Source: Psychrobacillus sp042944905 (lineage in GTDB: Bacteria; Bacillota; Bacilli; Bacillales_A; Planococcaceae). Taken from it: DNA of 64,000 nucleotides. Shown in pieces: positions 25,601 through 33,754 of the stretch (the stretch's first letter is position 1; every line of letters starts with the position of its first letter). Under the pieces are notes generated by a model. The model did no database searches and was not told the DNA's origin. It saw only the letters and a program-made list of their open reading frames with translations. The DNA lies in the NCBI RefSeq assembly GCF_042944905.1, contig NZ_CP168496.1:2852001-2916000 (forward strand), written 5' to 3'. The position numbers and the translations under genes are program-made.

Positions 25601-25643
25601 GCTAACCACCCTTGAGCTACCAATCTATTATCCTTTAATTATA
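25601..25643 (-). promoter_or_regulatory. Second toxin promoter and conserved leader motif
   Basis: On the minus strand TGTTATAAT (extended -10, 25638-25643) is followed by CAAGGGTGGTTAGC (25614-25601). The motif and its 23-nt distance from the -10 match the first toxin locus. The stretch 25644-25893 shows no further feature. Confidence 0.6.
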
Positions 25644-25893
25644 ACACACATATGTTCTATTAAGTATTTTAATCGCACCTTGTTTTTGTATTTCCATCCA
25701 GTCGCAATTTACTAATAATACAACTTAACTATTTATTGCAAATTTCTCAGAACGGAAGCTTTTTATCCTCTTGATTATTATCTTTTAATTCTCCAAACGT
25801 TATCACTTAGTAACTCCACTTTCGTTTATCCCTACGTTGAGGTATTAACTTTAAACTAATCACATAACATCGACTTCCATACTTTTCTAGAGA

Positions 25894-26385
25894 CTAAGAT
25901 ATTGTAAATGTTTGAATTAAGCAGTTTTCATCATCAACTATTTCATTTTTCTCATCAAATTCAATATTTAGTTGCTCATAAATCTTCTTCCAAAATGAAA
26001 CTGCCGGTAGATTTTCTTCAAGCTCGATTACAAAGTACTTGCCACGTTTTTCTTTAAATAATTTTTCTAAAGCTTTGCTACCGAATCCTTTTCCCTTGTA
26101 CTTATTTAGTATGAAAATATCATTCACTCCGAGATCACTTTCCTTTTTCAGAAAAGGTCGTTCTAATAGCAGTAAAAAACCAATAATATTATTCTCGTTC
26201 TTTATGAAATAGGGTGAAATTCCTTCTACATTCCAGAAAAAATTAAAATCCTCAAAATGAAAAAAACCATCTATTTCAATATCAATATTTGTTGTGAATC
26301 TTGAAAGATCATGAAGATAAAGTGCATATAAATTACGTAAAATAGGTGCTTCTGTTTCTGAAACTAGTTGAAGTGAAATAGTCAT
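25894..26385 (-). CDS. GNAT-family N-acetyltransferase
   Basis: 163 aa. Acetyl-CoA binding motif A appears as NDIFILNKYKGKGFGSKALEKLF, with the Q/RxxGxG/A loop as YKGKGFG. The C-terminal VSFWKKIYEQLN fits motif B. The protein transfers an acetyl group to an unknown amine. It starts with ATG 26385 and is 41 nt downstream of the lipoprotein gene's stop region on the same strand. Confidence 0.82.
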   Translation of the reverse strand: MTISLQLVSETEAPILRNLYALYLHDLSRFTTNIDIEIDGFFHFEDFNFFWNVEGISPYFIKNENNIIGFLLLLERPFLKKESDLGVNDIFILNKYKGKGFGSKALEKLFKEKRGKYFVIELEENLPAVSFWKKIYEQLNIEFDEKNEIVDDENCLIQTFTIS

Positions 26386-26426
26386 TTGTATAGGCCACCT
26401 TCAATAATTTTGTATTAGAAATTTCC

Positions 26427-27167
26427 TTACAACGATGCTCCCAATATAAACTCGCGAGTTAGTTGAAGAATTGCATCTTGTACTTCTATCGTATTTTTAT
26501 CTTTCATTAAGTAATAACCTACGTGATATAAGTAGCCGTTATAATAACCGTACAATTCATTGGCTTTAGTTCCCACAGTTAATACACGTTTTTCTTTTTC
26601 ATCGTACGAATAGTATCCATAAATAAGTGCACTATTAGTAGTAATCACTTGATGAAAAATTGGTATTCCGTCTGTTAAGACTTCTTTTCTTAACTCATTC
26701 CCAACGGTATCGATTTGTTGTTTTGAAAAATCATATTTTTCTAGTGGATTTTCATCTAGTTCTGTAACGGATAGGATGAAAAATTCGTCTGTTTGAGCAT
26801 ACTCATTTTTGTGAGAGTAGGTAAACTGTACTTGATTTTGTAAATTTCCCTTTTTATCTTTTGAAGTAACAAGATATGCCAGTTGTTCATTTACTTCAAA
26901 AGGTACCTTTTTTGAATCAATAGGGTGAAGGGCATTCTTAATAGAATCAGGTGCAACTTGCATCATTTCAGCAATTGGCAAAGGCTTATAATAGGTTATA
27001 TTTTCTCTCTTATCGAGTTCATCGACCATCTTAAAATACTCACTATAGGTCAGACCATCCCCTTTTACCTTTGTTAATACTGGCCCAACTTCTTTATTGA
27101 TACAGCCCGACATCATGGTAATTACTAATAGAAATAAAATTGGTTTAATTATTTTAACAACAAGCAT
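26427..27167 (-). CDS. Lipoprotein of unknown function
   Basis: 246 aa. The signal peptide has lipobox MMSGC (Cys near residue 22), followed by a soluble extracytoplasmic domain with no family I recognise. The C-terminal third is rich in Tyr (ELYGYYNGYLYHVGYYLM). The stop lies 41 nt upstream of the GNAT start. Confidence 0.7.
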   Translation of the reverse strand: MLVVKIIKPILFLLVITMMSGCINKEVGPVLTKVKGDGLTYSEYFKMVDELDKRENITYYKPLPIAEMMQVAPDSIKNALHPIDSKKVPFEVNEQLAYLVTSKDKKGNLQNQVQFTYSHKNEYAQTDEFFILSVTELDENPLEKYDFSKQQIDTVGNELRKEVLTDGIPIFHQVITTNSALIYGYYSYDEKEKRVLTVGTKANELYGYYNGYLYHVGYYLMKDKNTIEVQDAILQLTREFILGASL

Positions 27168-27201
27168 TTAGTTCCCCCGTTCCTATAACGCTACTACCTA
27201 C

Positions 27202-27489
27202 TTATTGATTGAAAATTCCCTCCAACGGTTCCCACGGATAAATCTTCGCCTCAAATTTCTCTTGCAGCACGGCAGGATCATTATCAGCAAAATCTTGCGC
27301 TTCTTCTAACGAATCTACTTCTAAAATTATTAATCCTCCTGTATGATCCATAAAAGGTCCACCAGCAATTAATATACCTTTAGCCACAGCTTCCTTAACA
27401 TATACCCTATGAGGAACAAGCCCCTGCTCCCAATGCGGTTTTCCTTGGATCCATGACTTTCCAGTAGTAAAATGAATGACAAATTTCAT
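27202..27489 (-). CDS. YciI-family protein
   Basis: 95 aa, the usual length. The sequence shows GILIAGGPFMDHTGGLIILEVDS and the DNDPAVLQEKFEAKIYPW end typical of YciI-like ferredoxin-fold proteins, some of which are dehalogenases or cis-enediol hydrolases. ATG 27489 lies within the end of the methyltransferase gene (4-nt overlap), with GGAG 9 nt upstream. The two are translationally coupled. Confidence 0.85.
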   Translation of the reverse strand: MKFVIHFTTGKSWIQGKPHWEQGLVPHRVYVKEAVAKGILIAGGPFMDHTGGLIILEVDSLEEAQDFADNDPAVLQEKFEAKIYPWEPLEGIFNQ

Positions 27490-28328
27490 TTCAAACATCT
27501 CCATTTCAGTGTGTTATAAAATTTTTTTCTACCAACGTAAAGTAGATGAGATGATACTCCTAGGGTATAAGGGTCTGCTGCTTGCTCTATTATTAATTTG
27601 ATAATTTTTTCTACCTCTTTTTCTCCTTTATCTCTCCAATAGTTCCAACTTTCATTATTTAAGATTGCACCTACATTTGAACCTATTAACTCTATAGTTT
27701 CAAATCCTTGTGCTTCCATAAATGGTTTTATTTCTTCAATATTAAAATAATAAGCACCTGTAAATCGTCCATCATCCGCATGGTTAAAGCAACCCGTTTG
27801 AGAAAATTGAGTGATGGAATCCATGCTATTGTTTGGTTTCCAATTCTCTGGAGATATAAGAGAAGAAAAGATATGCCTAATTCTAGACATGAAAGCTACA
27901 AAAACAATTCCATCTTTTTTAGTAACTCTATATAATTCTTCCACAGCTTTAATACGATCCTTTGCTTCTTGTAAATGATACATAGGACCTAGCATTAGCG
28001 ACGCGTCAAATTGATTATCTTCCAGTTTGTTAAGCTCTCTAGCATCAGCAACATAAAATCCATTAAACTGTTCTGTTAAATCAAGCTCTTTTGCTTTATT
28101 TTCTGCAATTTCTACAAGTTTTGGTGTTAAATCAGTCAATGTTACCTTATAACCTTCTTTAGCCAGTTCCATCGAGTATTTTCCTGGTCCAGCTCCGTTA
28201 TTCAATACATAGCCACTTTTAGGCAAATACTTCTTTATATAATGCCAATTCACTTGAAATTCAATTGGTTCTCTATCTAGTCGTCCCCATTCATCGAACC
28301 GTTGATAGTAATTAATAATGTTACTCAT
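27486..28328 (-). CDS. Class I SAM-dependent methyltransferase
   Basis: 280 aa. Motif I is VLNNGAGPGKYSMELA, with Asn-Asn-Gly-Ala in place of DLGCG, followed by VTLTDLTPKLVE. DASLMLGPMYHL is the post-II region. The variant NGAGPGxY motif is frequent in a Bacillus methyltransferase subgroup. ATG 28328 follows GGGTGAA. It is coupled to the YciI gene. Substrate unknown. Confidence 0.82.
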   Translation of the reverse strand: MSNIINYYQRFDEWGRLDREPIEFQVNWHYIKKYLPKSGYVLNNGAGPGKYSMELAKEGYKVTLTDLTPKLVEIAENKAKELDLTEQFNGFYVADARELNKLEDNQFDASLMLGPMYHLQEAKDRIKAVEELYRVTKKDGIVFVAFMSRIRHIFSSLISPENWKPNNSMDSITQFSQTGCFNHADDGRFTGAYYFNIEEIKPFMEAQGFETIELIGSNVGAILNNESWNYWRDKGEKEVEKIIKLIIEQAADPYTLGVSSHLLYVGRKKFYNTLKWRCLK

Positions 28329-28399
28329 ACATTCACCCACATTCTTTTTAGTTACCCATTACTACTAAAATAGGAGTTTCTTTATTATCTAATTCCAAA

Positions 28400-28717
28400 T
28401 TAAAACGGATTATTCCCTAGATAGAATGGAATAAAAACAACATAAACAGACACTAAAAAAAGCACCCAAAAAACAATAGATTTTGTCCGTTCTCTATAAA
28501 ATTCATTCTTTTTTTGAAAGAATAATATTCGTATCATTGTGTAGAAAAAATACAACAGGTATGAAACACCAAACCAATTGACCCAGACGTTCCCAAAAAA
28601 AGGAATACCAGAATTTTCATAGATCACTCTTAAACTATTTACAGTTAAAACCAAACCAAGAATTAAATAAATCAAGATTTCGGAAGCAAGAAAAAAAGAC
28701 ATTTTCAAAGTAGCCAT
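28400..28717 (-). CDS. Small membrane protein, three helices
   Basis: 105 aa with helices near residues 7-27, 45-65 and 83-103. ATG 28717 has AAAGGGGA upstream. No family recognised. It lies between a NUDIX gene and the methyltransferase gene, all on the minus strand. Confidence 0.6.
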   Translation of the reverse strand: MATLKMSFFLASEILIYLILGLVLTVNSLRVIYENSGIPFFGNVWVNWFGVSYLLYFFYTMIRILFFQKKNEFYRERTKSIVFWVLFLVSVYVVFIPFYLGNNPF

Positions 28718-28784
28718 TATATTTCCCCTTTTTATTTTGGTCCCATCCAATTCAACGTTCAGTTTTATCCAAGATAAAAAGCTT

Positions 28785-29282
28785 TTATATTACATGGAAA
28801 TTCAAAGCATCATTTAGTATTTCTTGATATAGTTCATGCCAATCATGATAATAATTTCCAACTTCACCTGGATCTATAAAGACCCTTTGAGCTGACTCAT
28901 ACGCTGCATCAAATGCATAGATTTCTTTAATATCCATTTGATAGAAAACCTGATATCCTATCTTTGGATATGGACTTTTTTCATCCCACTTTGGATTATC
29001 ATGATGGTCAACGATCATATAACCGAGCAGATGACATTCTCCGCTGACATAGCCTTCTTCTATTGCTTCGCGTTTGAAGCATTCCTCAGAAGTTTCTCCT
29101 ACTTCGATATGACCTCCAGGAAAATCCCATCCTCTATGATTTAAGTCAACTAATAATAGTTTGTTTTTATGAAAACAAAAACCGTGGACACTAGTAATTA
29201 AATTCTGATTAGGAAGTTGATTATCACGCTCCCACGTTAATTTGACTTTTGATTCGCCCCAACTAACATAGGTTGTAGTCAT
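28785..29282 (-). CDS. NUDIX hydrolase
   Basis: 165 aa. The NUDIX box is complete: GGHIEVGETSEECFKREAIEEGYV. The neighbouring WDFPGGHIE is typical of ADP-ribose/NTP-type members. The start overlaps the end of the preceding small membrane gene by 4 nt (ATGA), so both are in one operon. Substrate unknown. Confidence 0.9.
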   Translation of the reverse strand: MTTTYVSWGESKVKLTWERDNQLPNQNLITSVHGFCFHKNKLLLVDLNHRGWDFPGGHIEVGETSEECFKREAIEEGYVSGECHLLGYMIVDHHDNPKWDEKSPYPKIGYQVFYQMDIKEIYAFDAAYESAQRVFIDPGEVGNYYHDWHELYQEILNDALNFHVI

Positions 29283-29488
29283 ACTCTTTTTTCTCCATAA
29301 GCTTCATTTTTCGATTTTCTTTCGAACAAATAAAATATTATTAACCCACCACCCAAAAACAAGGGAAAACCAATTAGAAAGTACGCAATATTGTTTTTTT
29401 GTATGTCAAAGAAATTCGATAGATAGAGAAAAAGAACACCCCATAGAAAAAAGCTTGAGATTTTTAGTATATTTTCCTTTTTTTTCAT
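29279..29488 (-). CDS. Small two-helix membrane protein
   Basis: 69 aa: basic start, two hydrophobic helices, basic tail (FERKSKNEAYGEKRV). ATG 29488 lies 10 nt after GGAGG. It is coupled to the NUDIX gene by a 4-nt overlap. No family recognised. Confidence 0.6.
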   Translation of the reverse strand: MKKKENILKISSFFLWGVLFLYLSNFFDIQKNNIAYFLIGFPLFLGGGLIIFYLFERKSKNEAYGEKRV

Positions 29489-29529
29489 ATCACCATTCCT
29501 CCAATGTTTTCCGAAATCCATCCCCCCTA

Positions 29530-29567
29530 AAACTTTGGTTCTCATAATACGTATGGGAAGAACCGAA
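29530..29567 (-). terminator. Probable terminator between two minus-strand units
   Basis: CTTTGGTTCT pairs with AGAACCGAAAG. On the minus strand the stem is followed by TTTTAGG. It would end the transcript from 30703-29696. Confidence 0.5.
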
Positions 29568-29695
29568 AGTAAGGAGTTCTATACGTGTTTTAGGAAAAAG
29601 ATTATGAACTTATCTTAGTAATTCTGTCCAAATTCTCAAGCCTCTATAATTTTGACCAACGACCACACTCTTTGTAGTTATTACTAGATGATTCT

Positions 29696-30106
29696 TTAAA
29701 CATGTTCTTCTAACTCCCGAACTATCTCCCATTTTTTATCAATGTACTGCCAATTTTCTATGGTAAAAAACCTTGCTAGTTCTCTGCTTTCTTTTTCAAT
29801 AATTAGTTCATAAAATACAACAAAACTTTCAAGGTTCCTCATTCGAATAATTCTATTTTCAAATCGCTTTTTAGCTCCTAAAAGTGCATTGACAGATTGT
29901 CGCATGCCATCAATTGCTTCATCACGGTTAAAAGTAGATAGCTTGTCATCCTTTCTGCTAAAAAACGTGACAAAATAATTATCTGACATTTTTTCTACTT
30001 TAGAGGTATCTCCTGTGAGCATGGCAAGATCCCACTCTTTTAAAAATTCATCATGTATTTTAGTAAAATATTCAACAGTATTAAGTAAAATGCCCTTGCT
30101 TTTCAT
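29696..30106 (-). CDS. Hypothetical NTF2-like (SnoaL/DUF4440-type) protein
   Basis: 136 aa. Helix-rich N-terminus (VEYFTKIHDEFLKEWDLAMLTGD) and a strand-rich C-terminus (ENRIIRMRNLESFVVFYELII, then FFTIENWQYIDKKWEIVREL) match the NTF2-like fold pattern. ATG 30106 follows GAGGGGGA. It lies 57 nt downstream of a GNAT gene. Family placement is tentative. Confidence 0.55.
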   Translation of the reverse strand: MKSKGILLNTVEYFTKIHDEFLKEWDLAMLTGDTSKVEKMSDNYFVTFFSRKDDKLSTFNRDEAIDGMRQSVNALLGAKKRFENRIIRMRNLESFVVFYELIIEKESRELARFFTIENWQYIDKKWEIVRELEEHV

Positions 30107-30163
30107 TATTATCCCCCTCGTTAAATTGTTTTTCCAATTCACGTTAGATTCTTAAAATAATTA

Positions 30164-30703
30164 TTATTTCCATTCCTGCTCTAAAATGCTGTATACAAGA
30201 GAATCTCTCCAACCGTCTTTTATTAATAAATCTTCACGCATTCTACCTTCAAGAGTCATGCCAACTTTTTCTAACACCTTGAATGAAGCAATATTTCGGG
30301 GGTCACAGGTTGCATAAATACGATGCAGTTGAAATTGTTTAAAACCAAACCCTATCAAGAGTTTTGCCACTTCCGTCGCTACTCCCTTACCCCAAAAATC
30401 TGGATTAATAATATATCCAATCTCTCCTGTTTTATTTCGATTGTCTCGAATATTAAATTCTCCTGCACCAATCATTCTTTCAGTTTCTTTTTCAATTATC
30501 GCAAAAACAAATCTTGTTCTATCTTCCTTTTTGGCATCTCTCAGAACTTGCTTTACAAAATCCATGGATTCCGTCTTGGTATTTGGACCCCATGGTTGAT
30601 ACTGACAGACCATTTCTTGTGAAGCATATACATGAACATCTATCCAATCTTTTTCATCCATTTCACGTAAAAATACTCTTTCACTTATTAGAACTTCTCT
30701 CAT
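30164..30703 (-). CDS. RimJ/RimL-type GNAT acetyltransferase
   Basis: 179 aa. Motif A IGYIINPDFWGKGVATEVAKLL and motif B HRIYATCDPRNIASFKVLEKVGM are textbook for the Acetyltransf_3 group, followed by EGRMREDLLIKDGWRDSLVYSIL. These enzymes acetylate ribosomal protein N-termini or small amines. It is likely co-transcribed with the NTF2-like gene. Confidence 0.9.
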   Translation of the reverse strand: MREVLISERVFLREMDEKDWIDVHVYASQEMVCQYQPWGPNTKTESMDFVKQVLRDAKKEDRTRFVFAIIEKETERMIGAGEFNIRDNRNKTGEIGYIINPDFWGKGVATEVAKLLIGFGFKQFQLHRIYATCDPRNIASFKVLEKVGMTLEGRMREDLLIKDGWRDSLVYSILEQEWK

Positions 30704-30746
30704 GCAGTATCCCTCACATTGCCTAAATTATTTTCCTTCAGATTTC

Positions 30747-31109
30747 TTAAAAATGAATATTTCCCCATGTAGTTATATTATAATTTATCCACTCGTCCAC
30801 TTCTTTTTTTGGAAAATACTTTTCTCCATTCAATTGAATGTAAGGAATAAATTTATACGTATCAAAGCTTGTATATGATGCTCTTTCAAAGTTTTGATTC
30901 TTAATTAATTTATTAAATTGATCTACATCCATATTTAGATATGCTGCAACTTCCTTTGCTGTAAGTAGTCCATTTTCCGGTACCTCTACTTTATGTATTG
31001 GGTCTTTTTGTTCCAATGTTACGTTATTACTTTTACCAAGTTGAAATGCTAAGAAAAAAATAGCTATACTCAATAAAACAATGGAGACAGATAAAAAGTG
31101 TTTGCTCAT
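30747..31109 (-). CDS. Membrane-anchored excisionase-like helix-turn-helix protein
   Basis: 120 aa. A membrane helix (residues 5-24) is followed by a linker and a MerR/excisionase-type domain: GLLTAKEVAAYLNMDVDQFNKLIKNQ...YIQLNGEKYFPKKEVDEWI. The domain would lie on one side of the membrane next to the anchor; basic residues before the helix suggest the domain is outside, where it could not bind DNA. ATG 31109 has AGAGGAGTG upstream. Confidence 0.65.
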   Translation of the reverse strand: MSKHFLSVSIVLLSIAIFFLAFQLGKSNNVTLEQKDPIHKVEVPENGLLTAKEVAAYLNMDVDQFNKLIKNQNFERASYTSFDTYKFIPYIQLNGEKYFPKKEVDEWINYNITTWGNIHF

Positions 31110-31179
31110 TATTTCACTCCTCTTTCTAATTGTATTCTCCAAAACTGGTATTATCTCCTTTAATCTACTCCTAATAAAA

Positions 31180-31280
31180 AAGAGCACCAAATTGGTACTC
31201 TTTTCATTTCACTTCAATTACAAACACATAGAATGCATCACTATCTATCCACCATACTCCGTAAGAATTAGAATTTAAGT
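31180..31280 (-). pseudogene. Fossil 3' end of a lipoprotein gene with its terminator
   Basis: Minus-strand codons at 31204-31280 read NSYGVWWIDSDAFYVFVIEVK then stop. This closely matches the end of the intact lipoprotein encoded at 34629-35093 (YGVWWMDE...GDAFYAFVIQVK). A terminator (AGAGTACC/GGTGCTCT then TTTTTT, 31180-31204) follows. An in-frame stop lies just upstream, so only about 20-30 codons survive. It is the remnant of a paralogue. Confidence 0.75.
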
Positions 31281-31351
31281 GCGTATCCCTATACATCTAC
31301 AGCAATATTTTTTGCATATCATAGTTGTAATAAATATAGGAGGTTATTCAA

Positions 31352-32062
31352 GTGTCTAATAATTATTTAGATTTATTAGCTTATTTCGGAATTGGCGGTG
31401 CACACCCTGGTGGTTACTCTTTAACTCAATCTTTATTGGAAAATGTAAGCATTCAACCTACCGAATCTGTACTAGATATAGGTTGTGGAACGGGACAGAC
31501 GGCAGCTTTCTTAGCCGAACAATTTGAATGTCATGTTACTGCCGTTGATAATCATCCAATAATGATAGAAAAAGCTAAAGAACGTTTCAAAGAGAATGGC
31601 TTCTCAGTCAATGTGATAGCAGGAGATGCACAAAATTTAAATATCGCAGATAGTACATTTGACTTTATTATATCGGAGTCAGTTATCGTTTTTACTGATA
31701 TATCCAAGACGTTACACGAACTTTCCAGAGTGCTAAAAAGTGGAGGAAGTATGATAATGATTGAGATGACTGCTGAACAAAATCTGTCCGAAGAATTACG
31801 AGGGAAAGTTTCTAACCTTTACGGCATAAATGATATTTTAAATGAAGAAGAATGGATATCGAAATTACAACAAGCAGGATTTACTCAAATCGAAATGATA
31901 AATACTCCATCTGGACTTTTTCCAAGTGAGATTAATGATATTAACCAATCGAAAAACATAAATATGGAATTGTTTGAATTATGGGAGGAACATAACCAAT
32001 TTAGCCTTCAAAACAGTCACTTAATTGGCTATCGCGTATTTAAATGTTGCCTCGCAAGATAG
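31352..32062 (+). CDS. Class I SAM-dependent methyltransferase
   Basis: 236 aa with motif I VLDIGCGTGQTAAFLA, VTAVDNHPIMIEKAK after strand 2, GDAQNLNIADSTFDFIISESV and LKSGGSMIMIEMT. It is a standard Methyltransf_11/25 protein of unknown substrate. GTG 31352 with AGGAGG 8-9 nt before it is the start. The 3' end overlaps the convergent zinc-protease gene by 23 bp. Confidence 0.87.
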   Translation: MSNNYLDLLAYFGIGGAHPGGYSLTQSLLENVSIQPTESVLDIGCGTGQTAAFLAEQFECHVTAVDNHPIMIEKAKERFKENGFSVNVIAGDAQNLNIADSTFDFIISESVIVFTDISKTLHELSRVLKSGGSMIMIEMTAEQNLSEELRGKVSNLYGINDILNEEEWISKLQQAGFTQIEMINTPSGLFPSEINDINQSKNINMELFELWEEHNQFSLQNSHLIGYRVFKCCLAR

Positions 32063-32894
32063 GAAAGTTGGAACCTGCTATTATTTCATCTGCAGATTTT
32101 GTATATAACTCACCTTTATGAAAAGGACCTTTGTTTTCTTGAAAACTATTAACAATCTGATAACCTAAATGATACCCGATCCACCTAGGAAGGCGACTTC
32201 TATCTTTACCAAATAAAAAAAGATGATGATTTTTTATTCCCATAACATTTAGAGAAGGTATAAAATGTTTGTTCCAAAAATAAAGAGCTTCTTCAAACGA
32301 ATAATGTTTTGTCCAGGTAGCTAACATTTTTTCACCGTGTAATTCCTTCACAGCATACTCTCCAAGTCCTTCAATAATAAGGGAATCCTTCAATGAAATC
32401 TTATCTGGCACCAAATCTAAAAATTTTAATCGACAAACATGATTATATTCATGGGCTAATAATGCCCTTATCTCCTCTATAGTAATCTTAGTAGATAAAA
32501 ATAAAAACAGGACATTTCTATATGCTATTCCATTTTTTCTAGGTATTTGTTCGCCAGATTTCAAATTAGCTTTTTTTATGGGAAAAATATAGATGGAAAC
32601 CTTTGGACCTTTCCATAATTTCCTTAAATATTTATACTCTTTCTCCACAGTTCTCCATACATTCTGTTCTTCCATCTCTTTTACGATGTTCTTTACATGA
32701 ATCCATTCATCTGGTTCAAATAATCCTTGAGTTAGAAGTTCGTATTGCAAAACTTCTGGATTTATTTTAGGGAAAAATTCCATGAGTGGCTCACATATTG
32801 TCTCACACTGCATGTAAGATAAACTTTTCCCAGACTTTTCTTCACATACTTCAACAAATTTATGAAGTAAATTCTGCGTTTGAATTACAGACAT
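32040..32894 (-). CDS. DUF2268 (YjaZ-like) putative zinc protease
   Basis: 284 aa. LLAHEYNHVCRL carries the HExxH motif, and IIEGLGEYAV supplies the likely third zinc ligand Glu, the pattern of DUF2268. There is no signal peptide. ATG 32894 with AAGGATGGG is preferred to the ATG three codons upstream, which sits directly on the ribosome binding site. Convergent overlap with the methyltransferase gene. Confidence 0.82.
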   Translation of the reverse strand: MSVIQTQNLLHKFVEVCEEKSGKSLSYMQCETICEPLMEFFPKINPEVLQYELLTQGLFEPDEWIHVKNIVKEMEEQNVWRTVEKEYKYLRKLWKGPKVSIYIFPIKKANLKSGEQIPRKNGIAYRNVLFLFLSTKITIEEIRALLAHEYNHVCRLKFLDLVPDKISLKDSLIIEGLGEYAVKELHGEKMLATWTKHYSFEEALYFWNKHFIPSLNVMGIKNHHLFLFGKDRSRLPRWIGYHLGYQIVNSFQENKGPFHKGELYTKSADEIIAGSNFPILRGNI

Positions 32895-33070
32895 GTATCC
32901 CATCCTTTTTATTTTTCTTCTTTCTTTTTAATTCTTCAATGCCTTTTGAAAATTTAAATTATATTCATCCTCAATCTATAGACTAGACGATTGTCTATTA
33001 CGCAACATTATTAACGGCATATGTTAATAGAACATACTTGTATGTAAAAAATCTTGAAAGGAGGATGGAA

Positions 33071-33334
33071 ATGAGTCAATCTAATTTATATAATCAATGT
33101 TGTAGATATCATGGGCAAAGGGTAAGAATTACTAGTCGAGATGGTAGAGTTCATTTAGGGCAAATTACTAGAATTAATAGACAAACAGTTTGGATTCGAC
33201 CTTCGCAAAGTCTTGGCGGCTTTGGTATGGGATACTATGGTGGATATGGCGGATATGGAGGAGATGGATTCGGGTATGGCATCGCTCTTGGTGCAATTAC
33301 TGGAATCGTCCTGGCTGCAGCATTCTTTTGGTAA
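33071..33334 (+). CDS. Small Gly/Tyr-rich protein with Sm-like N-terminus, possible coat protein
   Basis: 87 aa. The first 45 residues (YHGQRVRITSRDGRVHLGQITRINRQTVWI) look like a small beta-barrel of the Sm/Hfq kind. They are followed by a Gly-Tyr-rich segment (GYYGGYGGYGGDGFGYG) and a hydrophobic tail. Gly/Tyr-rich short proteins of Bacillus are often spore coat or surface proteins, so that role is an inference. ATG 33071 follows AAAGGAGG. Monocistronic. Confidence 0.65.
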   Translation: MSQSNLYNQCCRYHGQRVRITSRDGRVHLGQITRINRQTVWIRPSQSLGGFGMGYYGGYGGYGGDGFGYGIALGAITGIVLAAAFFW

Positions 33335-33520
33335 AACATATACTATCGTATTCAAATCAATTTCACGATTCTACAAGCACTGTCTAACCACTATAAAAAT
33401 TCAAATTGGCCTTGGTGTATCGCGACCAGATTTTGCTCCAATGCAAAGCTCGTTGCAGAAAACAGTGCATCAAGGTTGCTCGATGAAACCCTTTACAAAA
33501 TCTTTGACATTCGCGGGAGG

Positions 33521-33620
33521 CTTTAACCCTATTCAGCAGTCGTTTGGACTCACTACTAGATTGAATGATTCATTCATCTCGCCATTTATGGAAGGGAGAC
33601 TGCTGCTGAATAAGTTAAAG
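33521..33620. repeat. Long imperfect hairpin (about 21-bp arms)
   Basis: CTTTAACCCTATTCAGCAGTC (33521-33541, here 21 nt; key shared parts CTTTAAC and TATTCAGCAG) pairs with GACTGCTGCTGAATA...GTTAAAG (33598-33620), with about 56 nt between. No gene lies inside. It may be a MITE or a large terminator. The rest of 33335-33754 holds nothing I recognise. Confidence 0.55.
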
Positions 33621-33754
33621 CATTCTATTATACTTTTTTATTGGAAAATGAAATAGGAATAGGAAGTAGAAATACTATTTTTTCATTAGAGTTATATCCC
33701 TTCCTTAATGATGAAGAAACTAATTTATCTATTAATTTAAAGAAAACATACTAT

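Noticed and set aside
33213..33656. 147-aa plus-strand frame
   Set aside because: It starts inside the Gly/Tyr-rich gene in another frame and runs through the hairpin region; no start signal or family.
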